Shown: one piece after another, positions 53,751 through 63,827 of the stretch | Layout of the letters: each line of letters begins with the position of its first letter | Numbering within the stretch: position 1 is the first letter of the stretch | NCBI RefSeq assembly: GCF_009826975.1 | Contig: NZ_WUMO01000003.1 | Span: forward strand, 372,001 to 436,000 | Source of the DNA: Flavobacterium sp. HBTb2-11-1 | GTDB taxonomy: Bacteria; Bacteroidota; Bacteroidia; Flavobacteriales; Flavobacteriaceae | DNA: 64,000 bases | Reading direction: 5' to 3' | Made by a program: the position numbers and the translations under genes | The notes under the pieces: generated by a model | The model's database searches: none | What the model saw: the letters and a program-made list of their open reading frames with translations, nothing else | Told to the model about the DNA's origin: nothing

Positions 53751-55175
53751 GTGGAAAAAAATCATGAAACCGCAGAAGAGAATCAGCTTAAACGTGGGCT
53801 GACTAACCGTCACATTCAGTTAATTGCTTTAGGCGGATCAATAGGAACAGGTCTTTTTTTGGGCATTGGTCCAGCGGCTGTATTAGCAGGTCCATCTGTT
53901 ATCTTAGGATATGCTATTGCTGGAATTATTGCCTTTTTTATTATGAGACAGCTTGGTGAAATGGTTGTTGAAGAACCTGTGTCAGGAAGCTTCAGCTATT
54001 TTGCCTATAAATATTGCGGTTCTTTTGCAGGTTTTGCTTCAGGTTGGAATTATTGGATTTTATACATCTTAGTTAGTATGGCAGAACTTACAGCCATTGG
54101 GGTTTATGTGCAGTTCTGGTGGCCCGAAATTCCGCTGTGGGCATCCAGTTTATTTTTCTTTCTGGTTATTAATGCTTTAAATTTTGCCTCGGTAAAAGTG
54201 TATGGAGAAACCGAATTTTGGTTTTCAATTATAAAAGTTGTTGCAATTATTGCCATGATTCTCTTTGGAACTTATTTGCTGGTAAGCGGAACAGGTGGAG
54301 AGCAAGCAACAATTCATAATTTGTATAATGATGGTGGCTTTTTTCCAAAAGGTATTTTTGAAAAAACTTCAAATGGCAGTTTTCAAGGTTTATTAGCTGC
54401 AATGGCGTTAATTATGTTCTCCTTTGGAGGTTTAGAATTAATTGGAATTACAGCAGCTGAGGCAGAAAATCCAGAAAAAAACATTCCAAAAGCGACCAAT
54501 CAGGTGATCTATAGAATTCTTATATTTTATGTTGGAGCATTGGTAATTTTATTTGCTTTGTCGCCTTGGAAACAAATCACGACAGATAGCAGTCCGTTTG
54601 TTATGGTTTTTCAAAATTTGAATGGAATGGAATTTGAGTTATTTGGCAGCAAAATATATTTTACAAGCCTTATTGCTAATGTCCTTAATCTGATTGTATT
54701 AACTGCCGCTTTGTCTGTGTATAATAGTAGTGTATACAGCAACTCACGTATGTTATTTGGCTTAGCAGATCAGGGCAGTGCTCCTAAATTTTTGAAGAAG
54801 TTAAACAAACACTCAGTGCCAATTAATGCCATTTTAATTTCTTCGTGTTTTGCGGCTATCTGTATTTTAATAAACAAATTAATGCCAGAAGAAGCTTTTG
54901 GCATTTTAATGTCTTTGGTCGTTTCTTGTTTAGTGATTAACTGGGTTATGATATCGTATACCCATCTACAATTTAGACGTGCAAAAGACAAGGAAAATAC
55001 AAAAACTAAGTTTGCATCGATATTTTATCCGATAAGCAATTACATCTGTTTTATTTTTTTGTTGGGTATTTTATTTATCATGTGGATGACGGATATGAAG
55101 TTATCTGTAGAATTAATTCCAATTTGGCTGGGTATTCTTTTTGTATTTTATAAAGTTTATAAAACTAAAAAATAA
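53751..55175 (+). CDS. Amino-acid permease (APC superfamily)
   Basis: A 474-residue inner-membrane amino-acid:H+ symporter with 12 hydrophobic segments. The first helix carries the signature QLIALGGSIGTGLFLGIG, followed by VSGSFSYFAYKYCG and the FGGLELIGITAAEAENPEKN loop. The start is a GTG: the first ATG nearby is out of frame and the next in-frame Met lies inside helix 2. The closest named relatives by motif are the AAT-family permeases for aromatic, basic or small neutral amino acids; the substrate is not determined. It is monocistronic. Confidence 0.9.
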   Translation: MEKNHETAEENQLKRGLTNRHIQLIALGGSIGTGLFLGIGPAAVLAGPSVILGYAIAGIIAFFIMRQLGEMVVEEPVSGSFSYFAYKYCGSFAGFASGWNYWILYILVSMAELTAIGVYVQFWWPEIPLWASSLFFFLVINALNFASVKVYGETEFWFSIIKVVAIIAMILFGTYLLVSGTGGEQATIHNLYNDGGFFPKGIFEKTSNGSFQGLLAAMALIMFSFGGLELIGITAAEAENPEKNIPKATNQVIYRILIFYVGALVILFALSPWKQITTDSSPFVMVFQNLNGMEFELFGSKIYFTSLIANVLNLIVLTAALSVYNSSVYSNSRMLFGLADQGSAPKFLKKLNKHSVPINAILISSCFAAICILINKLMPEEAFGILMSLVVSCLVINWVMISYTHLQFRRAKDKENTKTKFASIFYPISNYICFIFLLGILFIMWMTDMKLSVELIPIWLGILFVFYKVYKTKK

Positions 55176-55289
55176 GTAGATTAAATATATTCTATTTCAT
55201 CAGAAATGGAATTATTATCATTTTTAGTAAAATTTATCTCCATGAGCAGAAGCTAGGCATAATTCAATTTTTTTAGTATTTCAAACTTA

Positions 55290-56009
55290 ATGGTTTACAG
55301 CAAAGAAAACTTTCCAAAAATGTGCTCTGAGCGCAATACTGTCGTTACCGTAGTAATGTATATGCTGTTTGCACTTTTATGCATCGCAATGATTGCTTTA
55401 TTTGTTGGAATTCCATTAGCTCTGCAATTGGAGCATAATAGTCCTTTATCTAACGGAGAAATGATTTTTAATCTTATCTATTTCCCTTTGCTGCTTTGGG
55501 GCAGTTGGTCACTTTATAAAAATTACCGTCGGCAAAGGCAAAAAAAAGTCATTTTGATTTCCGTAGATCAGGATGGTCTTCATCATCACCAGACTGATGG
55601 TTCGGTTCAAAGTATTTTATATAAAGAACTGGAGAGGAGCAAAGAGAATTACATCAATGATATTGATCGGAAAGTTGGAACAAAATATTCTCCAGGTTAT
55701 ATTTTTGGCTTTAAGAACGGAGTGAAAGTTCCTATTCATTTTTCAACACCTGAAAATGGATTGTCCTATGTTCCTAAAAATAAATATCAGCTAATTGCTC
55801 ATTTTCTGCAAGGCGCTGTTTTATTTTGCCCACATATAAAAATTTCGCCTGCAGTTTATGCTGATAGTTTTATTAATCCCGAAACTTTTGAATTTGATAA
55901 AAGAGCTCAAAGAATGATATATTTTCTCGCTTTTGTACTATTTATCATTATCCTGCTTGCAATTGATTTGTTTATAAAATATACCAAAGGTTTTTCTATA
56001 CTATTTTAA
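55290..56009 (+). CDS. Membrane protein of unknown function
   Basis: A 239-residue protein that I do not recognise. Two hydrophobic segments near the N terminus (about residues 18-45 and 60-78) and one at the C terminus (about 210-232) flank a soluble part of some 130 residues with the DQDGLHHHQTDGS stretch. The layout resembles YcxB-like sensors in outline only. It is convergent with the second SusD gene and separated from it by a bidirectional terminator. Confidence 0.6.
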   Translation: MVYSKENFPKMCSERNTVVTVVMYMLFALLCIAMIALFVGIPLALQLEHNSPLSNGEMIFNLIYFPLLLWGSWSLYKNYRRQRQKKVILISVDQDGLHHHQTDGSVQSILYKELERSKENYINDIDRKVGTKYSPGYIFGFKNGVKVPIHFSTPENGLSYVPKNKYQLIAHFLQGAVLFCPHIKISPAVYADSFINPETFEFDKRAQRMIYFLAFVLFIIILLAIDLFIKYTKGFSILF

Positions 56010-56048
56010 TGTAAACGCGCAGATAAAAATGACATCCATTTCAAATAA

Positions 56049-56077
56049 AAACGAGTTAAATGAACTTTAACTCGTTT
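56049..56077. terminator. Bidirectional terminator between convergent genes
   Basis: Twelve-base-pair stem (AAACGAGTTAAA with its complement) and a 5-base loop, with A-rich DNA on one side and T-containing DNA on the other. It serves the plus-strand membrane gene and the minus-strand SusD gene. Confidence 0.75.
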
Positions 56078-56099
56078 CTATATCTTTACATCTTTTAAA

Positions 56100-58103
56100 T
56101 TAAATTTTGCTTTCGTCAGCAACAGCATCTTGCCATTTATCCCAAACTTTTACTCCTGCATCATAACCATCATAACCAAAATTTTGGCTTAACTGACCTT
56201 TAATATTAGGCTCTATAGCCAGTCTATATGGAATTGGCCAGTAATTATTACGCTTGTCCATAGAATAAAACTTTACGCCTGGTTTAAGAGAAATTCCAGC
56301 TGGATATTTGTTGTAAAGCGTGTAATGAACAATGCGTTGCCACCAGTAGCTTCCGCCAGTTGCATCTTTTCCGGATTGTTTATCCCAAGTATCTTTGCTA
56401 TACGTATTTCCCCATTCATCTGCTTTTCCGCTTAGAGCCAAACAGTGCGAAATACGTTTTAATTCTACATTTCGCCATTCTTCCATATACAGTTCTCTTC
56501 CTCTTTCTGCGCAGATATCACCAATCGTTACGGTAGTATACATTTGCGAAGCTTTTGCTCTAGCTCTTACTACATTTACGTCCTGAGCCGCTCCAGAAAC
56601 ATTGCCTTGATAAAAACGAGCTTCGGCGCGTAATAAATACGTTTCGGCCAAACGATAGATGTACATATGTGCACTTGCTCCTGCAGTAGCTCCTTGAAAA
56701 TCATTTGCCGCTGGATTTGCTTCGGCCACGACATCATGATAAAAGATTTTATAATGTGGAAAATCAAACCAGTCACGAATAGAATCTTGTGCTAACAATT
56801 TTCCAGACGCATCTCTCATTCTGAAATTTTGACCTGCCCATGTCGCGCTTCCGCCAGCTCCGGATGCATATTTAAGATTTTCCATGTTCACCCAGTTACC
56901 AACTGTACTGTTATGTCTAAGATCTACTTTGTCCTCAACACCATTCACAACCCACATTGGATGCTGCGAATAATAGGAACCACTGATTGTGCCAATTCCA
57001 CGTCCAATTGCTCTTTGATAATCATATTTTGCATTATAATTTGTTTTATCAGTCAAAGGAAAACGAGGCGCTGCAGTTTTACCGTCAGGCGTGATTAAGT
57101 TGGCATCATTCCAGTTTGGGCCAAAAATTCTCATGGATGAAAAGGCTAAAAACGATTGCGCACCTCCATTTGGTGCCACCAATATAGCCTCAGTATTAGC
57201 CCCAATCACTTTGTTTTCTGGTCTGTGTAAATCCCAGATTACATTTCTTGTAATGGGCCATGCGGTAGGATTTCCTCCTGGATCAAAAATTCCTAAATTG
57301 CCTTGCACCAATGCGTAGCCTGACTGATTAATCAAAATATTGGCTTGTGCTTCAGCTTCAGCAAATCTGCCTGACGCTAAATAACATTTAATCAACAGCT
57401 GACGGCAAGCACCTTTGCTTACCATTCCAACATATCCAATTTTAGCCTGTTCCGGAACCCATTCTACAGCTTTTTCCATATCTGCCGTAATCATTTCTAT
57501 GATGGCTTCTTTTTTAGTAGAATAATAGCTCTGTTTTGGAACTTCCAAAATTTTGGTGATCAACGGTATATCTCCAAATTGATATACTAAATTAAGATAA
57601 CGATAAGATCTGTGGAAATATGCCTGACCAATATATTTTCGTTTAACTTCTTCTGATAAACTGGTCACTTTATCAATATAGGTTAAGACAGTATTCGCAT
57701 TTTTAATTCCTGTATACGCTTCTGTCCACATGAATCCAAGATAAATATGTTCTCCACCAGCATCTCTTCTAAAATCTCCAGTAGGGACAATAGTATTGGC
57801 ATAATCGGCAATATTGCTACCCGTGTCTGTTTTTCCATATTGGGCCATATCAGAGAAAAGATACTCGGTACCAATTGGCACGCTAACACCAGAATAACCA
57901 AAGTGAATATAATTATTACGCAACTGCTTATCGCAAAGTGCTAAAGTTGCCTGTAACCCAGCTTCTGTAGAGAATGTAGTTTCAGGTTCATAGAACGAAA
58001 GCGGATCAGCTTCGAGAAAATCTTTTGAACAAGAGCTAGAAAGCACTGCCAATGCTAAAAAAGGCACTAGCCTTGAAATGCTATTTTTTATATATTTTTT
58101 CAT
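56100..58103 (-). CDS. SusD/RagB-family lipoprotein (second pair)
   Basis: A 667-residue outer-membrane lipoprotein (lipobox VLSSSC, Cys near residue 25, followed by SKDFLEADPLSFY). The SusD helices include LLIKCYLASGRFAEAEAQ and the RLAETYLLRAEARFYQGN segment, and it ends with a region rich in Trp and Tyr. It is much longer than the first SusD (449 residues), so the ligands differ. It starts 12 bases after its SusC partner. No degrading enzyme is next to it, so its substrate cannot be inferred here. Confidence 0.94.
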   Translation of the reverse strand: MKKYIKNSISRLVPFLALAVLSSSCSKDFLEADPLSFYEPETTFSTEAGLQATLALCDKQLRNNYIHFGYSGVSVPIGTEYLFSDMAQYGKTDTGSNIADYANTIVPTGDFRRDAGGEHIYLGFMWTEAYTGIKNANTVLTYIDKVTSLSEEVKRKYIGQAYFHRSYRYLNLVYQFGDIPLITKILEVPKQSYYSTKKEAIIEMITADMEKAVEWVPEQAKIGYVGMVSKGACRQLLIKCYLASGRFAEAEAQANILINQSGYALVQGNLGIFDPGGNPTAWPITRNVIWDLHRPENKVIGANTEAILVAPNGGAQSFLAFSSMRIFGPNWNDANLITPDGKTAAPRFPLTDKTNYNAKYDYQRAIGRGIGTISGSYYSQHPMWVVNGVEDKVDLRHNSTVGNWVNMENLKYASGAGGSATWAGQNFRMRDASGKLLAQDSIRDWFDFPHYKIFYHDVVAEANPAANDFQGATAGASAHMYIYRLAETYLLRAEARFYQGNVSGAAQDVNVVRARAKASQMYTTVTIGDICAERGRELYMEEWRNVELKRISHCLALSGKADEWGNTYSKDTWDKQSGKDATGGSYWWQRIVHYTLYNKYPAGISLKPGVKFYSMDKRNNYWPIPYRLAIEPNIKGQLSQNFGYDGYDAGVKVWDKWQDAVADESKI

Positions 58104-58115
58104 TGTTGTATAATT

Positions 58116-61100
58116 TTAAAGTTGGAAATTAAAACCTAAGTTAAACTGTCTCGTAGCCAATCCTCCTGTTTCTGGATCTCCAAAATATTTCCATTCTTTA
58201 GAAGCAGCCCATGTCGCTACGTTTTGAACTGAGGCATATATTTTTATACTCTTAATATGCACTTTATCCATAAGATCTTTAGGAAGCGTGTAGGCAAGCG
58301 AAATATTATCTAGACGAATAAAACTACGGTCATACAATCTTCCCGGTGCAACTGGAGTTCCGGCAGGCCCTTTAGCATCAAGACGTGCCCAGTCATTAGT
58401 TGGGTTATCTAATGTCCAATATGGATTCACGTATGGGTTAAAATTGAATTTATATAAACTCGCATCGTTGAAAGTATTCATATAATTTGAATTCAGCGAT
58501 TTGCCCCCCATATTAGCATACATACTAATGCCTAAATCCCAATTTTTATAAATCTTAAAATCATTACGCAACATCCATTGTACTGGTGGATTTGAGTTTC
58601 CTAAAAACTGTTTGTCTTTTTCATTATAAACTGCTTTTTTGTATGGTTTACCATCTGAGTCTACCGCATCGATATCATCTGCTGTATAACTGTTAGCTAC
58701 TTTTGGATCTCCAGGGCGCTGTCCGTATTTTTGAGCTTCTTTCCATTCATCTTTCTGCCAGATTCCAGTTACTCTATAATCCCAGATTTGGGAGATTGGT
58801 CTTCCAATAAACCATCCATTAGCAGAATCATTTCCTTCTTTTTTCCCGATTACATTTCCATTATCATCTTTAATATCTACCATGTTTCCATATAATGAGA
58901 CAATTTTGTTTTCGTTGTAGGATATTCCAAATGAAGTACGCCATTCAAAATTTGGTTTTTTCATGTTTAGCGTGTTAAGACTCAATTCAAAACCTTGATT
59001 TTGAACTTCTCCAAGGTTGGTAGCAATTGTTGAAAATCCAGTAAAACCTGGCAAAGATTGACTCATAATCATATCATGAGTAGATGCTTTGTAAAAATCT
59101 AATGTCGCAGTGATTCGATCACGTAAGAATCCTAAATCAAGCCCAATATTTGTTGAGGTAGTTTTTTCCCATTCCAAGTTTGGATTTGCCATACGGTCAA
59201 GTGCTAAATACTTTATTTCAAGTGCTTTTCCAGAAGCATCTAAATAGCCCATAGTTCCAGTATTGACTAAGTTTGCCAAAGAAACATACGGATCTGCAAG
59301 CGATCTATTTCCGTTTTTACCCCAAGACAAACGAAGTTTACCAGTGCTCATAGGTTCCCAGTTAAACCATTTCTCATTTTTAAAGTTCCAAGCAACACCA
59401 AAAGAAGGGAAAACTGCGTAAGGATTTGAAGCTCCAAATGCCGAATATCCATCACGACGTACCGTTGCTGTCAGCATATAACGATTATCAAACGAATAGA
59501 AAAGTCTCGCCATTAATGCATCTGCGGTTTCATGTGTATCGTTTGATCTAAGTGCACTATTCGCCATTGTTGCTGTATTAACAAGGTGAAAACCTAATGC
59601 ATCTGACGGCTGAATATTATAGGCATCCATTCCGTCTGACCAAAAACGGCGTTCTTCTGCTTCCTGAACAAAAGTGGCAATAATGTGATGTTTTTGTGCA
59701 ATCGTATAATCCCATGTAATGGTATTATTCAAGTTGTAATCAAATCTTGTTGAGTTATTTCTATTTACCCCTGTGGTAGCTGCAGGCCAGTTTGGATTCT
59801 GCGTTGATCTAAAATAACGATCGTGAAAAAACTGGTAACGAGGAGCAATATTGAATGCGTAGGTGATACCTAAAGGCAAAGTTACTTTAGCATTGAAAAT
59901 AGTATTCAATGTTGTATATCCTGTCTCTTTATCAATAAATTGACGCTCGTAGTAATAGTTATAATTTTGTCCAGAAACATTTTTCCCCATCGGCTGTCTC
60001 TCATAATTGCCATTTGCATCGATGAATGTTCCAAACGGACTGGTTCTCATCATATTATTATCTCCAGCATTTGTACCTAAAGAAGGCGTAACATCTCCAT
60101 CTGATCGATCTTGAAAATTAACGTTTACTCCAAGGTCAAGCCAATCTGTAACTTTAGCGTCAACTTTCATGTTGGAGCGAGCGGCTTTATAATCGTTCCC
60201 AACAATAGCTCCTTCTGATTTTAAATAACCAAAAGAAACATAATAATTTACTCTGTCAGCTGCACCTGAAATACTTAAATTGTTATCATGATTAATCCCT
60301 GTTCTAAAAGAACTATTGCTCCAGTCATGTGTTTTATTAGCTAAGAAATTTGCCATTAGTGATGGATCAAAATTCAATCCTAAACGTGCTCCCCAAACTT
60401 CTTTACTGCTTTTTCCATTTGTTTGAGAGGCTGGCTGATAAGCTAACCATTGCGCTTCAGTAATGCCCCATTTACTCAAATCATTTGGATTTGAAAAATA
60501 CCCTGGTTTTCCATTAGCCACTGTTCCAGCAATAAATGCTTCGTATTGTCCTGTTGCTGTGTTGACACCATAGGTTTGAGCAGTTTCCCAATCTTCACGG
60601 TATTTTAAGTAGCCTTCTGGAGAATACACTTTGCGATAAGCACTTTTATTGCTAATCGTTGTGTTGGTAGAAAAACTTACCATAGGCTTACCTGTTTTGC
60701 CTTTTTTGGTTGAAATAAGAATAACCCCTGCAGCTGCTCTCGATCCGTAAACAGATGCTGCCGAAGCATCTTTTAGAATATCAAGTTGGGCAATATCGTC
60801 AGGGTTGATTTCTGATAGCTCACCATAAAACTGCATTCCGTCTAAGATAATAAGAGGTGAATTATGACCACCCGCTGTATATACAGAAGTCTGCCCTCGA
60901 ATTTGTATATTCCCGCCTCCTTTTGCAGAAGGATCATAACCTACTCGCACACCAGGAGTTCCTCTTAAGATATCCTGAACGGTCTGCGGATTTTGGTTAA
61001 CTAATCTATCAGGAGAAACTTGAACAACTGCTCCTGTTAAATCTTTTTTCTTCATTTTACCGTATCCTACAACTACAACTTCCTCCAACGAAGCCGTTGT

Positions 61101-61484
61101 CCTTTGCATTTTTACATTTACGATAGTTTTTCCTTTTACAGAAACTTCAGTATTGGTATACCCCAAAAAAGAGAATACTAATACAGCATTTTCATTTTCT
61201 ACTTTTAAAGAAAATTTTCCGTCAAAATCTGTTAGGGCAGCATTTTTACTTCCTTTTTCCAAAATGGTAACACCTGGAAGTGGCATACCATTTTCATCAT
61301 TGACCTGTCCAGTGATGTTTTTTTGTTGTTGAACATTTTGCGATTTCGCCGCACCTTTAGAACTAAGGGTATATCCGTGGACTTGCGATAGAGAAAACAA
61401 AATGCAGAATAGCATCAATTTTGTTTTCAAACTAAATCCAGATACCCCATTAGGACCCATTTTAATCCTGATAAAATTTGTCAT
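58116..61484 (-). CDS. SusC/RagA-family TonB-dependent transporter (second pair)
   Basis: A 1122-residue outer-membrane transporter. After a signal region (to about residue 40) comes the carboxypeptidase-regulatory-like domain (NITGQVNDENGMPLPGVTI, about 56-130), the plug with EEVVVVGYGKMKKKDLTGAV, and a barrel ending in TRQFNLGFNFQL. The N terminus before the signal hydrophobic stretch is longer than usual; the Met at residue 9 or 24 might be the true start. It pairs with the SusD gene 12 bases downstream. No sigma, anti-sigma or hybrid two-component regulator is adjacent. Confidence 0.94.
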   Translation of the reverse strand: MTNFIRIKMGPNGVSGFSLKTKLMLFCILFSLSQVHGYTLSSKGAAKSQNVQQQKNITGQVNDENGMPLPGVTILEKGSKNAALTDFDGKFSLKVENENAVLVFSFLGYTNTEVSVKGKTIVNVKMQRTTASLEEVVVVGYGKMKKKDLTGAVVQVSPDRLVNQNPQTVQDILRGTPGVRVGYDPSAKGGGNIQIRGQTSVYTAGGHNSPLIILDGMQFYGELSEINPDDIAQLDILKDASAASVYGSRAAAGVILISTKKGKTGKPMVSFSTNTTISNKSAYRKVYSPEGYLKYREDWETAQTYGVNTATGQYEAFIAGTVANGKPGYFSNPNDLSKWGITEAQWLAYQPASQTNGKSSKEVWGARLGLNFDPSLMANFLANKTHDWSNSSFRTGINHDNNLSISGAADRVNYYVSFGYLKSEGAIVGNDYKAARSNMKVDAKVTDWLDLGVNVNFQDRSDGDVTPSLGTNAGDNNMMRTSPFGTFIDANGNYERQPMGKNVSGQNYNYYYERQFIDKETGYTTLNTIFNAKVTLPLGITYAFNIAPRYQFFHDRYFRSTQNPNWPAATTGVNRNNSTRFDYNLNNTITWDYTIAQKHHIIATFVQEAEERRFWSDGMDAYNIQPSDALGFHLVNTATMANSALRSNDTHETADALMARLFYSFDNRYMLTATVRRDGYSAFGASNPYAVFPSFGVAWNFKNEKWFNWEPMSTGKLRLSWGKNGNRSLADPYVSLANLVNTGTMGYLDASGKALEIKYLALDRMANPNLEWEKTTSTNIGLDLGFLRDRITATLDFYKASTHDMIMSQSLPGFTGFSTIATNLGEVQNQGFELSLNTLNMKKPNFEWRTSFGISYNENKIVSLYGNMVDIKDDNGNVIGKKEGNDSANGWFIGRPISQIWDYRVTGIWQKDEWKEAQKYGQRPGDPKVANSYTADDIDAVDSDGKPYKKAVYNEKDKQFLGNSNPPVQWMLRNDFKIYKNWDLGISMYANMGGKSLNSNYMNTFNDASLYKFNFNPYVNPYWTLDNPTNDWARLDAKGPAGTPVAPGRLYDRSFIRLDNISLAYTLPKDLMDKVHIKSIKIYASVQNVATWAASKEWKYFGDPETGGLATRQFNLGFNFQL

Positions 61485-61823
61485 TTTGGTTGGTAATTTG
61501 GTTAATTGAATAGTTAGTTTTGGAAATTGCTTATGACACCTCTGTCAAGTGGAGGTCTTCAGTAACTTCGTGTGCAAAATTGACTAATAATGATTTTTAG
61601 AAGGAGAAATAAAATACATTTTTGGGTGCAATAAAGTCCTGAAAATATATTTTCATGGTTTTTTTAGCCATAAAAAATATTTTCTGTAAAAAAAATATTA
61701 AAAAAATGAGAATAAGATGTTTACTGCACAAACAGAAGTTTAAAAAGTGCAGTTGGTGTTTGATTTTCTTAAAATACGTTTAGGAAACCCAATTAGTTTA
61801 AAAAGAAGCTTTTGAATAAAAAG
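61485..61823. other. Upstream region of the second SusC gene
   Basis: This 339-bp AT-rich stretch holds no supported gene. A 24-codon frame on the minus strand (61597..61671) ends 112 bases before SusC but shows no similarity to the mini-ORFs of the first SusC operon. A small hairpin ACCTC with GAGGT lies near 61537..61555. Confidence 0.35.
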
Positions 61824-62816
61824 TTAGGGTTTATAAGGATATAAATCTTTTAATGGAATGATGATGCCATTTTTAGACATTTCACATTCGGCATAAGCGT
61901 TTTTATATACCTTAAAAGTGAATTTTATATCGCTTGAAGAAACACCTTCATTTAATTTTCTGAAAGCACTTAAAACTTCAATAGGAGACAATTCATATTG
62001 AATATTATATTTCTTTTTCTTTTTATCCTCCCAATAGATATAAAATATTTTTGGAATGCTGCGAATTGCAGCAGCATAAGCATCTTCTGAGAGTTCTATT
62101 CTGTCGTCTTTAAATGAATATGCATAAAAACTTGCCAACACATCTTGTTCTTCCATTTCAACTTTTGAAGACCATTTGTATTGATTTTGAAGTAAATCAG
62201 CATAATCGGTTATATTTTCAATGCTTTCAAAACGATTGTATTTTTCGCCTAAAGATTCTTCATAAACTAGCATATCCAACTTTCCTGCGATTTCTTTAGC
62301 CATAAATGTTTCCAAAAGCTGAGGTTCTGTATTTTCTTTAGGAATTATTTTCAAAAGGATTTTGCCTTTAGGCTGCACTTCTAAAATTAAAATAGGAACC
62401 ACATCTTTTTCGGTAACCAAATTTTTCATTTTTTTATAAGGAACCAGAGTTTGAAGCTGATAAAATTTGCGTTCGTCTACAGAGAAATATTTTAGTTTAA
62501 GAGAATCGGGTAAAAGCTCCTCCTGCCAGATTTTGAAAAAAATAGAATTCTCACTTTTAGCGCTGGTTACTCGTTTTGATTCAGAATCGATTTCACTTTT
62601 AGAATCGTTGAAAGTATTATAAAAAGTGGCATCTATAATTTGAATGATATTTGATTTTTCTGCTGTTGGATTTTGTAAACTGCTATGAATTTCAGCATTC
62701 CAAAACATTTTGTCTTGCTCTTTATTTTTAAATCTTGTAGCAAAATAAAGGGCGATTACGGCAACCAGAATTACAGCCAAGAAAATGTTGATATAATCGA
62801 GTTTTGTATTATTCAT
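61824..62816 (-). CDS. Unknown membrane-anchored protein
   Basis: A 330-residue protein with one N-terminal membrane helix (about residues 8-27) and a long, Lys- and Glu-rich soluble part. I do not recognise a domain. The N-terminal anchor with a charged cytoplasmic start predicts that most of the protein lies outside the cytoplasm. It starts 10 bases after the stop of the 97-residue membrane protein gene, so the genes at this end form an operon-like run on the minus strand. Confidence 0.6.
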   Translation of the reverse strand: MNNTKLDYINIFLAVILVAVIALYFATRFKNKEQDKMFWNAEIHSSLQNPTAEKSNIIQIIDATFYNTFNDSKSEIDSESKRVTSAKSENSIFFKIWQEELLPDSLKLKYFSVDERKFYQLQTLVPYKKMKNLVTEKDVVPILILEVQPKGKILLKIIPKENTEPQLLETFMAKEIAGKLDMLVYEESLGEKYNRFESIENITDYADLLQNQYKWSSKVEMEEQDVLASFYAYSFKDDRIELSEDAYAAAIRSIPKIFYIYWEDKKKKKYNIQYELSPIEVLSAFRKLNEGVSSSDIKFTFKVYKNAYAECEMSKNGIIIPLKDLYPYKP

Positions 62817-62826
62817 GGTCGTTCTA

Positions 62827-63120
62827 TTAATGTTGATATGCTTTTGCTAAAGCTCCTAAATATGATAATACTGCAAATACCATAATTGAAACAATTACTA
62901 GAAATATAGAAAAGTATTTGAATTCTTTTTTATACGGAATATTGGTGAAAAATATCGAAATTAAAACTGAAATTGCAGGAACTGTAAAGCAGAATAATGG
63001 CATAAGTGCGCCTCTATAGGCAGAAGAGTTTGATATTAAATTTATATAATCCATATAATAATACAGCACGATTTCTATGCAGAACAATAAAATAACGGTT
63101 AGGAATGGATTGTTTCTCAT
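62827..63120 (-). CDS. Small membrane protein of unknown function
   Basis: A 97-residue protein with three hydrophobic segments (about residues 6-25, 36-58 and 70-92) and almost no soluble part. It is not recognised. It sits between an unknown lipoprotein gene and an unknown anchored protein gene, all on the same strand with gaps of 35 and 10 bases, so a shared function is likely. Confidence 0.6.
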   Translation of the reverse strand: MRNNPFLTVILLFCIEIVLYYYMDYINLISNSSAYRGALMPLFCFTVPAISVLISIFFTNIPYKKEFKYFSIFLVIVSIMVFAVLSYLGALAKAYQH

Positions 63121-63155
63121 GTATTAATGATTTGGATTTCTAAATATAATAAATG

Positions 63156-63818
63156 TTATTTTTCATTCTGATTAATTTGCGAATAGATTTTGCCTTTCCA
63201 AAACAGCGGTTTATCTGGGTTTTCGGGATCTTCAAAAATAAAGTCAAATTTTGCTTTTAGAATTCCATTATGCCATAAATTCCTGTCAATTGTAATAGCA
63301 CCTTTTTTGCAAGCATATATCTGCCTTCCTATTGAACCCGAAATGCTATTGAACTCGATTTCAGGAATACATTTATCCTTTGTTATTTTCAGAATCAAAC
63401 TGCTATGAGTCGCGATATTTTTATTAGTAAAACAATAAATCGTATCTCTACTGATTCTTTTAACGCTTATAAAATTTGCACCTGCCCATTCATAACTGTT
63501 GGTTTTAGATTTAATCGAATGAAATAGGTGAGTGGTATCTACAAGCTGATAGAATTTTGCCAAAGAATCTTTATAAATTTTTCCATTCTCATCTTTCATC
63601 CTTTCTGTTTCCGTCGGACAAAGTCCTTCACAGCTTAATTGCCCAAAATCATTTCGATAAACTCCTTCTGGATATTCCCAATTTTTTGCAAATGAAAAAT
63701 CGCCTGATAGGTTTTTCTGCCAATTGATTTTAATTTCTAAGTTTTTATTCTTTTCAATTGACGAACTGCCACATAAAAAGATGAATATTAAAAGAATATA
63801 TGTAAAAAACTTTATCAT
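63156..63818 (-). CDS. Unknown exported protein, probable lipoprotein
   Basis: A 220-residue protein with a hydrophobic start ending in IFLCGSSS, where Cys16 could be a lipidation site. The mature part contains four further Cys, including the close pair in LSCEGLCPTE. I do not recognise the family. Neighbouring genes on both sides are of similar kind and also unrecognised. Immunity or envelope-binding proteins of Bacteroidota can look like this, but nothing here proves it. Confidence 0.6.
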   Translation of the reverse strand: MIKFFTYILLIFIFLCGSSSIEKNKNLEIKINWQKNLSGDFSFAKNWEYPEGVYRNDFGQLSCEGLCPTETERMKDENGKIYKDSLAKFYQLVDTTHLFHSIKSKTNSYEWAGANFISVKRISRDTIYCFTNKNIATHSSLILKITKDKCIPEIEFNSISGSIGRQIYACKKGAITIDRNLWHNGILKAKFDFIFEDPENPDKPLFWKGKIYSQINQNEK

Positions 63819-63827
63819 TGGAGATTA

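Noticed and set aside
61537..61563. Plus-strand GAGGTCTTCAG match to leader mini-ORF 1, reading GGLQ then stop
   Set aside because: It is antisense to the adjacent SusC gene and only 11 bases match, so it is probably chance.
61597..61671. 24-codon minus-strand ORF before the second SusC gene, as a third leader peptide
   Set aside because: Ends in VFYFSF and shares nothing with the GLQPIFNC tails; one such frame in AT-rich DNA is expected by chance.
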